DNA of 64,000 nt from Achromobacter ruhlandii (GTDB lineage: Bacteria; Pseudomonadota; Gammaproteobacteria; Burkholderiales; Burkholderiaceae_B). The notes under the pieces are model-generated. The model did not search any database. It saw nothing but the letters and a program-made list of their open reading frames with translations, and was not told where the DNA came from. Shown one piece after another: positions 1-14,093 of this stretch. The first letter of the stretch is position 1, and every line of letters begins with the position of its first letter. Where the stretch lies: positions 62,001-126,000 of the forward strand of contig NZ_CADIJL010000010.1 in NCBI RefSeq assembly GCF_902859695.1, read 5' to 3'. A program made the position numbers and the translations under genes.

Positions 1-936
1 GCCTTCTCGATCCTGGCGCTGTGGCTGTCGGCGCGGGTGCTCAAGGGCCGCGACTACTCCACGCTGCAAAAGGGCGGCAACTCGATCCAGAAGCGCAAGC
101 TGCGCCCGGCCGAAAGCGTGCTGGCCTATGGCTGGATCATCCTGGTGCTGCTGCTGGTGTTGTCGCCGCACATGGGCGTGCTGCTGCTGTCCCTGGCGAG
201 CGTCTGGAGCTTCGCGCCGCTGCCGGACGGCTACACGCTGGCGCACTACAGCGCGGTGTTCAGCGAATCGCAGGGCATGATCGCCAACACCCTGCTCTAT
301 TGCGGCCTGGCGGCGGGCGTGGACGTGATCCTGGGCACCGCCATCGCCTACCTGATGCTGCGCACCCGGCTGCCGGCGCGCCAGTGGCTGGATTTCCTGG
401 CCTCGGCGGCGCTGGCGATCCCGGGCATCGTGCTGGCGATCGGATTGCTGCGCACATTCCGCGGGGTGGAGATCCCGGGCACCGGCACGCTGCTGACCTC
501 GTCGTGGATCCTCATCATGATCGCCTATTCGGTGCGGCGGCTGCCCTACGCCTTGCGCTCGTGCGTGGCCGCGCTGCAGCAGATCAACGTATCGCTGGAG
601 GAAGCGGCGCAATCGCTGGGCGCGACCCGGATGCGCACCATCCGGCGCGTGGTGGTGCCATTGATGGCCGGGGGCATGCTGGCCGGCTTCGTGACCAGCT
701 TCGTGACGGCGGCGGTGGAGCTGTCGGCCACCATCATGCTGGTCACCAAGGACAGCCAGGCGCCGATGAGCTATGGCATCTATCTGTACATGCAGAGCGC
801 GGCCGGCCGGGGTCCGGGCGCCGCGCTGGGCGTGCTGGCGGTGGCCGCGGTCGCGGTCGGCACGTATGTCTCGCACCTGCTGGTGGAACGCGCCCAGGCG
901 CGCCAGCGCCCGGCGCGTCACGACGAGACGGCCTGA
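1..936 (+). CDS. ABC transporter permease, iron/phosphonate type (5' end outside window)
   Basis: This inner-membrane permease moves a solute delivered by a periplasmic receptor. The reading frame is open from base 1, so the N-terminal part lies outside the window. The visible part has several hydrophobic segments and the cytoplasmic EAA loop (EEAAQSLGATRMRTIRRVVVP), which docks on the ATPase. The layout resembles the C-terminal half of fused FbpB/PhnV-type permeases that carry two permease domains, but the missing half prevents proof. The ATPase gene starts 17 bases after the stop, so the two are probably one operon. The substrate (Fe3+, 2-aminoethylphosphonate or polyamine) cannot be decided here. 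Confidence 0.88.
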   Translation, partial: AFSILALWLSARVLKGRDYSTLQKGGNSIQKRKLRPAESVLAYGWIILVLLLVLSPHMGVLLLSLASVWSFAPLPDGYTLAHYSAVFSESQGMIANTLLYCGLAAGVDVILGTAIAYLMLRTRLPARQWLDFLASAALAIPGIVLAIGLLRTFRGVEIPGTGTLLTSSWILIMIAYSVRRLPYALRSCVAALQQINVSLEEAAQSLGATRMRTIRRVVVPLMAGGMLAGFVTSFVTAAVELSATIMLVTKDSQAPMSYGIYLYMQSAAGRGPGAALGVLAVAAVAVGTYVSHLLVERAQARQRPARHDETA

Positions 937-952
937 ATCAAGGGGAATCGAC

Positions 953-2038
953 ATGAAGAAAGTCAGCGTTGAATGCCGCAACATCCGGCTCTCGTATGGC
1001 AAGACGGAAGTGCTCAAGGACGTCAACATCCACATCGAGCCGGGCGAGTTCTTCGCCCTGCTGGGGCCGTCGGGCTCGGGCAAGTCCACCCTGCTGCGCC
1101 TGATCGCGGGCTTCAACCGGCAGGACGCCGGCCAGTTGCTGGTGGATGGCAAGGACATCAGCGCCATCCCGCCATGGGACCGCAATATCGGCATGGTGTT
1201 CCAGAACTACGCGCTGTGGCCGCACATGACGGTGTGGGACAACGTGGCGTTCGGGCTGGTCGAGCGCAAGCTGCCGCGCGAGCAGATCCGCGCCAAGGTC
1301 GAGGCCGCGCTGGAGCTGGTGGGGCTGTCGCAGTACGCACGCCGGCGCCCCAACCAGCTGTCCGGCGGCCAGCAGCAGCGCGTGGCGCTGGCGCGCACCA
1401 TCGTGATCGAGCCGCAGGTGCTGCTACTGGACGAACCGCTGTCCAACCTGGACAAGAAGCTGCGGGTGCAGATGCGCCAGGACCTGCTGAGCCTGCAGCG
1501 GCGGCTGGGCATCACCACCATCTTCGTCACCCATGACCAGGAAGAAGCCATGACCACCGCCGACCGCATGGCGGTGCTGGACCACGGCGTGGTGCAGCAG
1601 ATCGGCGCGCCCAGCACGCTGTTCGACTATCCGGTGAACCGCTTCGTGGCCAACTTCGTCGGCACCATGAACGTGCTGGAGGGCGAGGTGCGCGAGCGCA
1701 CCAGCGGCAGCGTGGTGCTGGCGGTGGAAGGCGTGGGCGACCTGCACCTGCCACTGGCGGCCGAAGCGCCGGCGGCGCAGCGGCTGGCGGCGAGCTTCCG
1801 GCCGCACACGGTGCAGATCGAGATGGCCGACGGACTGGGCGACGCGCGCTACGTGTGGCTGCCGGGCGTGGTGGAAAGCAGCGAGTTCCTGGGCGAATTC
1901 ACTCGCTACCAGGTGCAGATCGGCGAACAGCGCCTGACGGCCGACCAGTCGCACCTGGCGGGACTGTCGCCGTTCCCGGTGGGCGCGCCGGTGTCGATCG
2001 GGTTGGAGCCGACGCAAGTACGGCTGCTTGCCGCCTGA
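953..2038 (+). CDS. ABC transporter ATP-binding protein (iron/phosphonate/polyamine type)
   Basis: The 361-residue ATPase energises the permease encoded just upstream. Walker A (GPSGSGKST) is at about residues 38-46, the signature LSGGQQQRVALART near 138, Walker B VLLLDEPLSNLD just after it, and the switch His in FVTHDQEEA. The roughly 120-residue C-terminal extension is typical of the TOBE domain of FbpC/PotA-type ATPases. The frame is open further upstream, but ATG 953 is preferred because AAGGGG stands just before it and homologous proteins begin at this point. Spacing to the permease gene supports co-transcription. Confidence 0.92.
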   Translation: MKKVSVECRNIRLSYGKTEVLKDVNIHIEPGEFFALLGPSGSGKSTLLRLIAGFNRQDAGQLLVDGKDISAIPPWDRNIGMVFQNYALWPHMTVWDNVAFGLVERKLPREQIRAKVEAALELVGLSQYARRRPNQLSGGQQQRVALARTIVIEPQVLLLDEPLSNLDKKLRVQMRQDLLSLQRRLGITTIFVTHDQEEAMTTADRMAVLDHGVVQQIGAPSTLFDYPVNRFVANFVGTMNVLEGEVRERTSGSVVLAVEGVGDLHLPLAAEAPAAQRLAASFRPHTVQIEMADGLGDARYVWLPGVVESSEFLGEFTRYQVQIGEQRLTADQSHLAGLSPFPVGAPVSIGLEPTQVRLLAA

Positions 2039-2062
2039 GCCCGCTTCCCCTACAAAGGCGGC

Positions 2063-2971
2063 ATGGAAATCTATCAGATCCGCGCCTTCGTCACGGTTGC
2101 CCGCCTGGGCAACCTGACGCGGGCCGCCGAAGCGCTGTCGCTGACCCAGCCTGCCGTCACCGCGCAGATCAAGGCGCTGGAACAGAGCCTGGGCGTGGCG
2201 CTGTTCGACCGCAGCGGCGGACGCCTGGCGCTGGCCAAGGCCGGCGAGATGCTGCTGCCCACCGCCGAATCGCTGCTGGTGCTGGGCGCGCAATTCAAAT
2301 CGGAGGCCCAACAGCTGCAGGGCAGCCTGCAAGGCGTGGTGGAACTGGGCCTGCCCAGCGAAAAGCCCGACTTCCTGCGGCTGGGCGAGCTGGCGGCGGC
2401 CATCACGCAACGGCTGCCCCTGATCGAGTTGAAGACGCAGATCCAGCCCACCGCCGTGCTGGCCGAGCAGGTCAGCACCGGCCGGCTGCCGGCGGCGCTG
2501 ACCATTGCCGCGCACCCGCCGCGCGGCGTTCTGTGGCTGCCGCTGCGCAGCGTGCGCTACCGCATCGCGCTGCCGACCGAACACGCCGCCGTGCTCAAGC
2601 GCGGCGGCTGGCGCGAGGTGGCGCAATTGCCGTGGCTGGACGGCCCCGCCGGCAGCCACACCCACCTGCTGTTGCGCGACATGTTCGAGCGCCACGGCCT
2701 GTCGCCACGCATCGCCATGCAGAACGACGACCAGGCCAACCTGGAGGCGCTGGTGCGGGCCGGCGCCGGTTGCGCGCTGCTGCGCGAGGAGACCGCGCTG
2801 GCCGGCGCGGCCTCGGGCGATTTCATGGTGTGGGGCCAGGCGCGCGCCGACGCCACGCTCGGCTTCATCCTGCCCTACGAACGCGCTAGCGAGCCCGCGC
2901 TGGTCGCGTTAAGCTCGGTGATTCAAGCCATCTGGAAGCCGCGCGCGCCCGTCGCGCCCGAGCCGCTCTGA
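2063..2971 (+). CDS. LysR-family transcriptional regulator
   Basis: A 302-residue DNA-binding regulator. The N-terminal winged helix-turn-helix is clear (MEIYQIRAFVTVARLGNLTRAA, followed by the recognition helix LTQPAVTAQIKALEQSLG), and the rest is the usual LysR effector domain. It starts 24 bases after the ATPase stop, with AAAGGCGG in front of the ATG. It is on the same strand and may be co-transcribed with the importer, which makes it a candidate regulator of that importer. That role is inferred from position; most LysR regulators are divergent from their targets, which this one is not. Confidence 0.92.
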   Translation: MEIYQIRAFVTVARLGNLTRAAEALSLTQPAVTAQIKALEQSLGVALFDRSGGRLALAKAGEMLLPTAESLLVLGAQFKSEAQQLQGSLQGVVELGLPSEKPDFLRLGELAAAITQRLPLIELKTQIQPTAVLAEQVSTGRLPAALTIAAHPPRGVLWLPLRSVRYRIALPTEHAAVLKRGGWREVAQLPWLDGPAGSHTHLLLRDMFERHGLSPRIAMQNDDQANLEALVRAGAGCALLREETALAGAASGDFMVWGQARADATLGFILPYERASEPALVALSSVIQAIWKPRAPVAPEPL

Positions 2972-3020
2972 GCCGGGTCGGTCCGCCACCCGCGCCCTTC
3001 CCCACCCTATCGACACCGCA

Positions 3021-3665
3021 ATGACTGAAATCTGGTTCATCCGCCACGGCGAAACCGACTGGAACCGCCAGCGCCGCCTGCAGGGCTGGCAAGACATCCC
3101 CTTGAACGAATTTGGCCGCAACCAGGCCGGCCTGCTGGCCTCGCGCCTGCGCGAAGACGCGCGCAACACGCCGATCGACGCCATCTACAGCAGCGACCTG
3201 CAGCGCGCCCACGCCACCGCCACGCCGGTATCGGAACAACTGGACCTGCGCGTGCGGATCGAGCCCGGCATCCGCGAGCGCGGCTTCGGCGTGCTCGAAG
3301 GGCTGGACCTGGACCGCATCGATGTGCTGGCGCCGGAAGCGGCGGCCGCCTGGCGCAGCCGCGATCCGCTGCGCCCGCTGGACGGCGGCGAGACGCTGGG
3401 CCAGTTCCAGTCGCGCGTCATTGCGACGGTCGACGACGTGGCCAGCCGCCACATCGGCGAGCGCATCCTGATGTTCACCCACGGCGGCGTGCTGGACATC
3501 ATCTGGCGCCATGCCAGCGGCGTGCCGCTGAACGCGCCGCGCGACGCGGCGCTGCTGAACGTCAGCATCAACCGCGTCGGCGTGCGCGGCCGGCAGTGGG
3601 AAGTGCTGGATTGGGGCGACGTGGGCCACGTGGACACTGAAGTCGGCAACGACGTCGTACCGTGA
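3021..3665 (+). CDS. Histidine phosphatase family protein (phosphoglycerate-mutase-like)
   Basis: A 214-residue cytosolic phosphatase of the histidine phosphatase superfamily. The catalytic RHG motif appears at the start (WFIRHGETDWNRQ), and the second catalytic histidine lies in MFTHGGVLDIIW. Length fits small GpmB/CobC-like members. Family members act on sugar phosphates, nucleotides or cobalamin precursors. No cobalamin genes are nearby, so the substrate cannot be assigned. It stands alone between the LysR gene and the convergent dehydrogenase gene. Confidence 0.9.
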   Translation: MTEIWFIRHGETDWNRQRRLQGWQDIPLNEFGRNQAGLLASRLREDARNTPIDAIYSSDLQRAHATATPVSEQLDLRVRIEPGIRERGFGVLEGLDLDRIDVLAPEAAAAWRSRDPLRPLDGGETLGQFQSRVIATVDDVASRHIGERILMFTHGGVLDIIWRHASGVPLNAPRDAALLNVSINRVGVRGRQWEVLDWGDVGHVDTEVGNDVVP

Positions 3666-3775
3666 TGACCGGCGTCCGGCGCAAGCCGGACGCCCGAGCT
3701 GCTGCCGCCCGGCCTGCGCCCGCCGGCGCTCGCTCTCTGCACCGCCGGCGGACCGCCCCCCCCCGGCACGCGGGC

Positions 3776-4549
3776 TCATCCCGCCGTATCCGCCTTGCGC
3801 GGCTTGCGCGGCGCGTTGCGCGCCAGCCGGTCGTAGAGCGCGTTGGGCAGCAGGCGCATCAGTTTCGCCACCACGCCCATCTGCCACGGGATCACCGTGT
3901 ACGACGTGGCGCGCCCGATGGCCGCATGGGCGCGCTGCGCGAACGTGTCGGCCTCCATCAGGAACGGCATCTTGTACGGATTGTGGGCCGTCATCGCGGT
4001 CTTGATGTAGCCCGGCGCGATGGTGACGACGCGGATGCCGTCGCCCCATAGCTCCAACCGCAGGCTCTCGCAGTAGGTCACCACCGCCGACTTGGAGGCG
4101 CTGTAGGCGCCCGCCCCGGGCAAACCGCGCACGCCGGCGACACTGGCGATGCCGACCAGCCGGCCGCCACCGGCGGCTCGCATCGGCTCGACGAACGGCT
4201 CGAAGGTCGCCACGGTCGCCAGCAGGTTGGTGTCGACGATGGCCTTGAAGACCTCGTAGTCCTCGTGCTGCCCGGTCAGCGTGCCGGCGCTGATGCCGGC
4301 GCTGGCGATGACCACGTCCACCCGGCCCTGGCAGAATGCGATGAAATCCTGGGCGGCCGCGTGCAGCGCCTGGCGGTCGCACACGTCCACGGCGTAGCAG
4401 CGGTGCTGGCCGGGCAGGCTGGCGGCCAGTTCCCGCAGCGCGTCCTCGCGCCGGCCCAGCAGGCCGAGCGTGGCGCCGGCGGCGGCATAGCGCTGCGCCA
4501 GGGCGCGGCCCAGTCCGCTGCTGGCGCCGGTAATGAATACTCTGTCCAT
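3776..4549 (-). CDS. Short-chain dehydrogenase/reductase
   Basis: A 257-residue SDR oxidoreductase. The Rossmann motif TGASSGLG is at residues 8-15, the catalytic Ser lies in GIASVAGVRG, and the YSASK catalytic Tyr/Lys motif near residue 150 is complete, so the protein should be active with NAD(P)H. Sequence gives no reliable substrate. The C-terminal tail is longer and more basic than in typical 245-residue SDRs. It lies downstream of lpxO on the same strand, but a strong terminator separates them. Confidence 0.9.
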   Translation of the reverse strand: MDRVFITGASSGLGRALAQRYAAAGATLGLLGRREDALRELAASLPGQHRCYAVDVCDRQALHAAAQDFIAFCQGRVDVVIASAGISAGTLTGQHEDYEVFKAIVDTNLLATVATFEPFVEPMRAAGGGRLVGIASVAGVRGLPGAGAYSASKSAVVTYCESLRLELWGDGIRVVTIAPGYIKTAMTAHNPYKMPFLMEADTFAQRAHAAIGRATSYTVIPWQMGVVAKLMRLLPNALYDRLARNAPRKPRKADTAG

Positions 4550-4572
4550 GGAGGCTCGCCCCGGGTCGGATG

Positions 4573-4610
4573 AAAAAAGGCGGAGCCTCTCGCAAGAGAG
4601 GCCCCGCCCG
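4573..4610 (-). terminator. Intrinsic terminator after lpxO
   Basis: On the minus strand a stem of about 13 base pairs with a short loop around TTGC (GGCCTCTC pairing with GAGAGGC, extended by CGGGG/CTCCG) is followed by TTTTTT. It lies 29 bases after the lpxO stop and separates lpxO from the dehydrogenase gene. Confidence 0.85.
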
Positions 4611-4638
4611 CTATGCTACAGGAAGGTCGGCGCGAGTC

Positions 4639-5535
4639 TTACAGGAAGATCAGCGCGAAGATCGCCGCCACCAGCGCCCACTTGGACAGGTAGTACAGCG
4701 GCTTGCTCTTTTTCTTGAGCGCCTTGCCGAAGCGGCGCACGGCATACACCGCGCCGAAGATGCGGTTGATGCCGCCAGTGGCGTCGCCTTCCTGGTTGGG
4801 CGCGGCGGCCGCGCGCAACAGGAAGCCCCCGACCACGCGGTTGAACGCCTGGGCCCAGCGGTAACGCATGGGGCGCTCGACGTCGGCGAACAGGATGATC
4901 CGGTTCTGGTCGGTCTTGTTTTCGGCGTAATGGATGAAGGTCTCGTCGAACACGACCGCCTCGCCGTCGCGCCAGTAGTATTCCTGGCCGTCGACGTTGA
5001 TGTAGCAGTCGGGGCTGTTCGGCGTGATCAGGCCCATGTGGAAACGCAGCGAACCGGCGTACGGATCACGATGGCGCGGCAGGCGGCTGCCCGGGGGCAG
5101 CGAGGCGAACATCGCGGCCTTGATGGTCGGGATGCCCGCCAGCAGCTTGGTCGTGACCGGACAGAGGGCCTCGGCCGACGGATGGTCGGCGTCGTACCAC
5201 TTCAGGTAGAAGCGCTTCCAGCCCGTCTTGAAGAACGAGTTGAAGCCTGCATCGTTGTACTTGTCCGACGCCTTGATGTGACCGTCCCCGTACAGATTGA
5301 CAGCCTCGGCGCGGATTTCCTCGCAGCGGTCCAGCAAGACCTTCAGTTCCGGGAACTGGTCCAGGTCGAGATAGGGCTTGTTGGGCACGCTGGAGAACGC
5401 GTACATGAAACAGTTCAGCGGGGCGGTGAACGTGGAATGATCCAACGCCTGCCGCGAGAACTTGTGTCGGACGCGGCCACGGTAGTGAACTACCGTGGCG
5501 CATACGATGAATAACGCCAGAATGAACCACTTCAT
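4639..5535 (-). CDS. lpxO: Lipid A hydroxylase LpxO (aspartyl/asparaginyl beta-hydroxylase family)
   Basis: A 298-residue Fe2+/2-oxoglutarate dioxygenase that adds a 2-hydroxyl to a secondary acyl chain of lipid A. There is a short hydrophobic N-terminus (MKWFILALFIVCATVV), the iron-binding core HRDPYAGSLRFHMGL, a second His in DETFIHYAEN, and a hydrophobic C-terminal anchor. This matches the membrane-bound LpxO layout rather than soluble aspartyl hydroxylases. The gene lies 48 bases after carB on the same strand and ends at its own terminator. Lipid A 2-hydroxylation is known in Bordetella and Salmonella; here it is inferred from sequence alone. Confidence 0.88.
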   Translation of the reverse strand: MKWFILALFIVCATVVHYRGRVRHKFSRQALDHSTFTAPLNCFMYAFSSVPNKPYLDLDQFPELKVLLDRCEEIRAEAVNLYGDGHIKASDKYNDAGFNSFFKTGWKRFYLKWYDADHPSAEALCPVTTKLLAGIPTIKAAMFASLPPGSRLPRHRDPYAGSLRFHMGLITPNSPDCYINVDGQEYYWRDGEAVVFDETFIHYAENKTDQNRIILFADVERPMRYRWAQAFNRVVGGFLLRAAAAPNQEGDATGGINRIFGAVYAVRRFGKALKKKSKPLYYLSKWALVAAIFALIFL

Positions 5536-5583
5536 TCTTTTGTCCTCAATTCACTTGCGACGCGCCCTCCGCGCGTCCAAGCG

Positions 5584-8826
<3,243 letters not shown>

Positions 8827-8836
8827 GATGCAATCT

Positions 8837-9991
<1,155 letters not shown>

Positions 9992-10030
9992 AGTAAACCC
10001 CGGTTTTAGAATCGATAATCAAACCTTGGA

Positions 10031-10036
10031 ATTATA
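10031..10036 (-). promoter_or_regulatory. Possible -10 box of carAB
   Basis: The minus strand reads TATAAT, a perfect -10 hexamer, 40 bases before the carA start. I see no good -35 match at 16-18 bases, so an activator or weak basal promoter may apply. Nothing in the short leader looks like an attenuator. Confidence 0.45.
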
Positions 10037-10213
10037 CCTTGAGCGGGCGTTTTTCCCGGGGAACCGCGCCAAATAAGGCTGAGATCGGAGATTTCGGCCG
10101 CCGCGCCAGGCCGATCACGGCCCGCCGCCGGCCTACCAACGGTGACAGCGCCGTCGGCGGCTCGGTGATACGCTAAAGCACCTTCAACCCTGATGCTGCG
10201 AGCCGTATTGTCC

Positions 10214-11167
10214 ATGTCCAGCCAACTTGACGCCCTGCGCAATCACACCACCGTCGTCGCCGACACCGGCGATTTCGAAGCGATGAAGGCGCTGCGTCCC
10301 ACCGACGCCACCACAAATCCGTCCCTTATTTTGAAGGCCGTGCAGCAGGACGCCTACCGCCCGCTGCTGGAAAAGACCGCGCGCGACCACCGCGGCGCCC
10401 CCACGCCCGAATTGATGGATCGCCTGCTGGTCGCCTTTGGCCGCGCCATCCTGGACATCGTGCCCGGCCGCGTCTCGACCGAAGTGGACGCGCGCCTGTC
10501 GTTCGACACCCGCGCCACCATCGAGCGCGCCCGCGCCCTGATCGCCCTGTACGAAGCCGCCGGCGTGCCGCGTGAACGGGTGCTGATCAAGATCGCATCC
10601 ACCTGGGAAGGCATCCAGGCGGCCCGCGCGCTGCAGGCCGAGGGCGTGCGCTGCAACCTGACGCTGCTGTTCTCGCTGCCGCAGGCGGTGGCCTGCGCCG
10701 ATGCCCAGGTGCAGTTGATCTCGCCGTTCGTCGGCCGCATCTACGACTGGCACAAGAAGGCCGCGGGCGCCAATTGGGTCGAAGCCGACCACGCCGGCGC
10801 GCGCGACCCCGGCGTGCAGTCGGTGACCCGCATCTACCAGTACTACAAGCGTTTCGGCATCGCCACCGAGATCATGGGCGCCAGCTTCCGCAACGTCGGC
10901 CAGATCCTGGCCCTGTCGGGCTGCGACCTGCTGACCATCAGCCCCGAGCTGCTGACCCAGCTGTCGCAGACCGAGGGTGACGCGCCGGCGCAACTGCGCG
11001 CCGACGCGGTAACCGGCGATATCGCCCGCATCGCCTCGGATGAAGTGGCGTTCCGCACCCAGCTCAATGACGACGCCATGGCCAGCGACAAGCTGGCCGA
11101 AGGCATCCGCGCCTTCGTGGCCGACGCCATCAAGCTGGACGCGCTGATCGAGGCGCAGCGCGCCTGA
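10214..11167 (+). CDS. tal: Transaldolase
   Basis: A 317-residue pentose-phosphate enzyme exchanging a dihydroxyacetone unit between sugar phosphates. The Schiff-base lysine lies in [16 protein letters not shown] near residue 133, the N-terminal DATTNPSLI motif is present, and [13 protein letters not shown] follows. Length equals E. coli TalB. ATG 10214 is preferred over the GTG/ATG seven codons earlier because family members begin with MSSQLDALR-like sequence. The gene is divergent from carA across about 220 bases with no other obvious element. Confidence 0.96.
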   Translation: MSSQLDALRNHTTVVADTGDFEAMKALRPTDATTNPSLILKAVQQDAYRPLLEKTARDHRGAPTPELMDRLLVAFGRAILDIVPGRVSTEVDARLSFDTRATIERARALIALYEAAGVPRERVLIKIASTWEGIQAARALQAEGVRCNLTLLFSLPQAVACADAQVQLISPFVGRIYDWHKKAAGANWVEADHAGARDPGVQSVTRIYQYYKRFGIATEIMGASFRNVGQILALSGCDLLTISPELLTQLSQTEGDAPAQLRADAVTGDIARIASDEVAFRTQLNDDAMASDKLAEGIRAFVADAIKLDALIEAQRA

Positions 11168-11191
11168 CGTTCCCGCCCGGCCGCGCGGCCG

Positions 11192-11719
11192 TCAACGGTG
11201 ATCGTGCGAATGCACCTGCAGCGCTTCCAGGAAGCGCGACACCATGTTGTAGGCGGCCACGGTGGCGGTGAGTTCGACGATCAGCTTTTCGGACCCCATG
11301 GCGGCGCGCGCCGCCTGGAACACCGGCTCGGGCACCTGCACCTGGCGCGTCATGGCGTCGGTGTAGGCCAGCACGGCGCGTTCGCGCTCGCTGAAGAGGG
11401 ACGAGGTCTCCCAATCGGACAAGGCGTCCAGCTGGGCTTGCGACACGCCCTCTTTCAGCGCGATCGGCGCATGCTGGTCGGCCTCGTAGGGCGCGCCGTT
11501 GATCGCCGCCACTCGCATGATCACCAATTCGCGGAGGTCGCCCGGCAGGGTCGACAACTGCCGGATCGAGGTCAGGTAGTTGAGCCAGCCGCCGGCCACG
11601 GCCGGGCTGTGCAGCAACATCTGGTACAAGTGCAGCACGCTGCCGCGTTCGGCGACGATGCGCTCGACCAGGGGTCGCGCTTCGGGATGGGACAGATCGG
11701 CGTAGGGAAGACGCGCCAT
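11192..11719 (-). CDS. Carboxymuconolactone decarboxylase family protein
   Basis: A 175-residue protein of the CMD/AhpD-like fold. It has the characteristic pattern LRELVIMRVAAINGAPYEADQHAPIA, where AhpD-type members carry a CxxC pair; here the cysteines are absent, so a peroxidase role is unlikely. ATG 11719 is chosen because GGAG stands 5 bases upstream; the frame continues further but with no conserved sequence. The gene is convergent with tal and divergent from bphP, with 166 bases between the two starts. The reaction is unknown. Confidence 0.82.
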   Translation of the reverse strand: MARLPYADLSHPEARPLVERIVAERGSVLHLYQMLLHSPAVAGGWLNYLTSIRQLSTLPGDLRELVIMRVAAINGAPYEADQHAPIALKEGVSQAQLDALSDWETSSLFSERERAVLAYTDAMTRQVQVPEPVFQAARAAMGSEKLIVELTATVAAYNMVSRFLEALQVHSHDHR

Positions 11720-11885
11720 GAAAACTCCGGAATAATCCGGCCGCTTGCGCCAAACGGCCAGGGGGATGGTGGACGCCCAAAAGACGAGGCGGCGCGCGCC
11801 AAAATCCCCGACGCTGCATATGCACACATTCGCAAGAACTTTGACATAATGACAACACATTGCGCACCTCCAGGACAAGCCTAGA

Positions 11886-14093
11886 ATGAATGCGCCCACC
11901 CAGTCGCACCCGCCTGTCACGCTCGCGAACTGCGACAGCGAACCGATTCACGTCCCGGGCGCGATCCAGCCCCTGGGCGCGTTGCTCGCCTTCGATGCCG
12001 CGGGCGTGTTGCGCTACGCCAGCGAAAACGCGCCGCAGGTGCTCGGGATGCCGGTCGCATTGGGCTATCGCTGCGATCCGGCTTCGCTGCCGCCGGGCCT
12101 GGCGCGGAACCTGCCGGGCTGGCTGTCCCAGGACGATCCTGTCTTCGATCCGCTCAGCATCTCGCTGGACGGGCACGCCTACGACGTCATCGCCCACCGC
12201 AACACCGACGACCTGACGCTGATCGAACTCGAACGCCGCGGCAACGACGCCGGCATCGCCGATCCGGCGCTGATCTACCGCAGCATCGAGCGCGTGCGGG
12301 CGCAGCGCGACATCGCCGGCCTGCTGGAGCGCGCCGTGCAGGAGGTGCAACGCGCCACCGGCTTCGACCGCGTCATGGCCTATCGCTTCCATCCCGACGA
12401 CAGCGGCGAGATCGTGGCCGAGCGGCGCGGCGATCCCGCGCTCGAAGACTGGGTCGGGCGCCGCTATCCCGCCGGCGACATTCCGGCCCAGGCGCGCCGC
12501 CTGTACACCGTGAATACCTTGCGCCAGATCGCCGACGGCCAGTATCAGCCGGTGCGGGTGCTGGCGCAGGACGGCATCGAGGCGCCGCTCGACATGAGCT
12601 TCTCGGTGCTGCGCAGCGTATCGCCGGTCCATCTGGAATACATGGCCAACATGGGCGTGCGCGCCACCATGAGCCTGTCGCTGGTGATCGGCGGCAGGCT
12701 CTGGGGCATGATCGCCTGCCACCACCATTCGCCGCGCCTGGTCCCCTACCCGGCCCGGCTGGCCTGCGAAGCCCTGGCGCAGGTGCTGTCCGCGGCGCTG
12801 GCGACCATCGAGGGCAACGACCGCGCCGCGCAGACACGGCGCAATGCCGCGCTGGTCAGCCGGCTGACCGAGCGCGCATCGGATTCCGAAAACATCCACC
12901 AGGCCCTTTCCGGCGGCCCGGAAACGCCCGCCTCGCTGATCGCCAACGACGCCGCGCTGTGCCTGTGGGGCAACAGCGTCACGGTGTTCGGAGGCATCGC
13001 GCCGCGCGGCGAACTTGCCGGCATCCTGTGCGCGCTGGACCAGAGCGGGCAACGTGTCGTCCACACCAACCACATCGCGCGCGACTATCCCGAGCTGCAG
13101 ACCGACCTGGTGCCCTACGCGGGCCTGCTGGCGTGCAAGTTCGACCCGATGAACAACGGCTGGCTGATCTGGTTGCGGCGCGAACAGATCGAGACCGTGG
13201 TGTGGGGCGGCAAACCCGAAAAGCAATACGCGGTGGGCAACCTGGGGCCGCGCCTGACCCCGCGCGGCTCGTTCGACGCCTGGCGCGAGGTCATGCGCGA
13301 CACCAGCCCGCCCTGGCTGCCGGCCGAACTCGAGGCGGCCGACAACCTGCGCGACGAGCTGTCGCACATCGCCACCAGCCGCGCCGCCGACGTCGACCGC
13401 GCCCGCACCGCGCTGCTGGCGATGCTGGGCCATGACCTGCGCGATCCGCTGCAATCGATTTCCATGGCGGCCACGCTGCTTTCGCGGACCGACGCCGGCG
13501 CCCGCATGGGCGAGCGCATCCGCTATTCCAGCGGACGCATGCAGCGCCTGATCTCGCAGGTGCTGGATCTTTCGCGGCTGCAGGGTGGCATGGGGCTCGG
13601 CATCGAAAAGCGCGAATGCCGCCTGTCCGACCTTTTGAACGGCCTGATCGAGGAAAAGCGCCAAGCCTATCCCGGCCTGCTCATCGAGCCGGACGTGCAC
13701 CCCGACCTGGTGCTGACGGCCGACACCGACCGCATCGCCCAGGTGGTCACCAACCTGATGAGCAACGCCCGCCAGCATGGCGCGCCGCGCATGCCGATCC
13801 ACGTCAGCGCGATGCCGCGTGGCGACGCCATCGAACTCACCGTGGCCAACCATGGCGCGCCAATCCCCGACGAGGTCATGGCGCACCTGTTCTCGCCCTT
13901 CAAGCCCGAATCCCTGGGCCAATCGCGCAACCGCAACGGCCTCGGGCTCGGCCTGTACATCGCCGAGCAGGTGGTGCGCGACCACCAGGGCGAGATCGCC
14001 GTCGACTGCCGCGACGGTCTGGTCATTTTCACCGTTACCCTGCCGCGCGACCAGGATGCGCCGCAGGTCCCCGAATCTGGAGACACCCCTTGA
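11886..14093 (+). CDS. bphP: Bacteriophytochrome histidine kinase
   Basis: A 735-residue red/far-red light sensor that binds biliverdin. PAS domain: Cys16 in LANCDSEPIHVPG is the expected chromophore-attachment residue. GAF domain (about 130-310): DRVMAYRFHPDDSGEIVAERR, PAGDIPAQARRLY (usual PASDIP with Ser replaced by Gly) and MIACHHHSPR. PHY domain: the tongue motif PRGSF in LTPRGSFDAWREV. Kinase module from about 500: H box AMLGHDLRDPLQSI, N box NLMSNARQHG, and GLGLGLYIAEQ. All key kinase boxes are present. The next gene starts inside the stop codon, and heme oxygenase follows two genes later, which supplies biliverdin. No output domain is fused. Confidence 0.95.
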   Translation: MNAPTQSHPPVTLANCDSEPIHVPGAIQPLGALLAFDAAGVLRYASENAPQVLGMPVALGYRCDPASLPPGLARNLPGWLSQDDPVFDPLSISLDGHAYDVIAHRNTDDLTLIELERRGNDAGIADPALIYRSIERVRAQRDIAGLLERAVQEVQRATGFDRVMAYRFHPDDSGEIVAERRGDPALEDWVGRRYPAGDIPAQARRLYTVNTLRQIADGQYQPVRVLAQDGIEAPLDMSFSVLRSVSPVHLEYMANMGVRATMSLSLVIGGRLWGMIACHHHSPRLVPYPARLACEALAQVLSAALATIEGNDRAAQTRRNAALVSRLTERASDSENIHQALSGGPETPASLIANDAALCLWGNSVTVFGGIAPRGELAGILCALDQSGQRVVHTNHIARDYPELQTDLVPYAGLLACKFDPMNNGWLIWLRREQIETVVWGGKPEKQYAVGNLGPRLTPRGSFDAWREVMRDTSPPWLPAELEAADNLRDELSHIATSRAADVDRARTALLAMLGHDLRDPLQSISMAATLLSRTDAGARMGERIRYSSGRMQRLISQVLDLSRLQGGMGLGIEKRECRLSDLLNGLIEEKRQAYPGLLIEPDVHPDLVLTADTDRIAQVVTNLMSNARQHGAPRMPIHVSAMPRGDAIELTVANHGAPIPDEVMAHLFSPFKPESLGQSRNRNGLGLGLYIAEQVVRDHQGEIAVDCRDGLVIFTVTLPRDQDAPQVPESGDTP

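Noticed and set aside
11815-11824. Palindrome TGCATATGCA upstream of bphP as a regulator site
   Set aside because: A single ten-base palindrome with no second copy or known match is too weak to claim.
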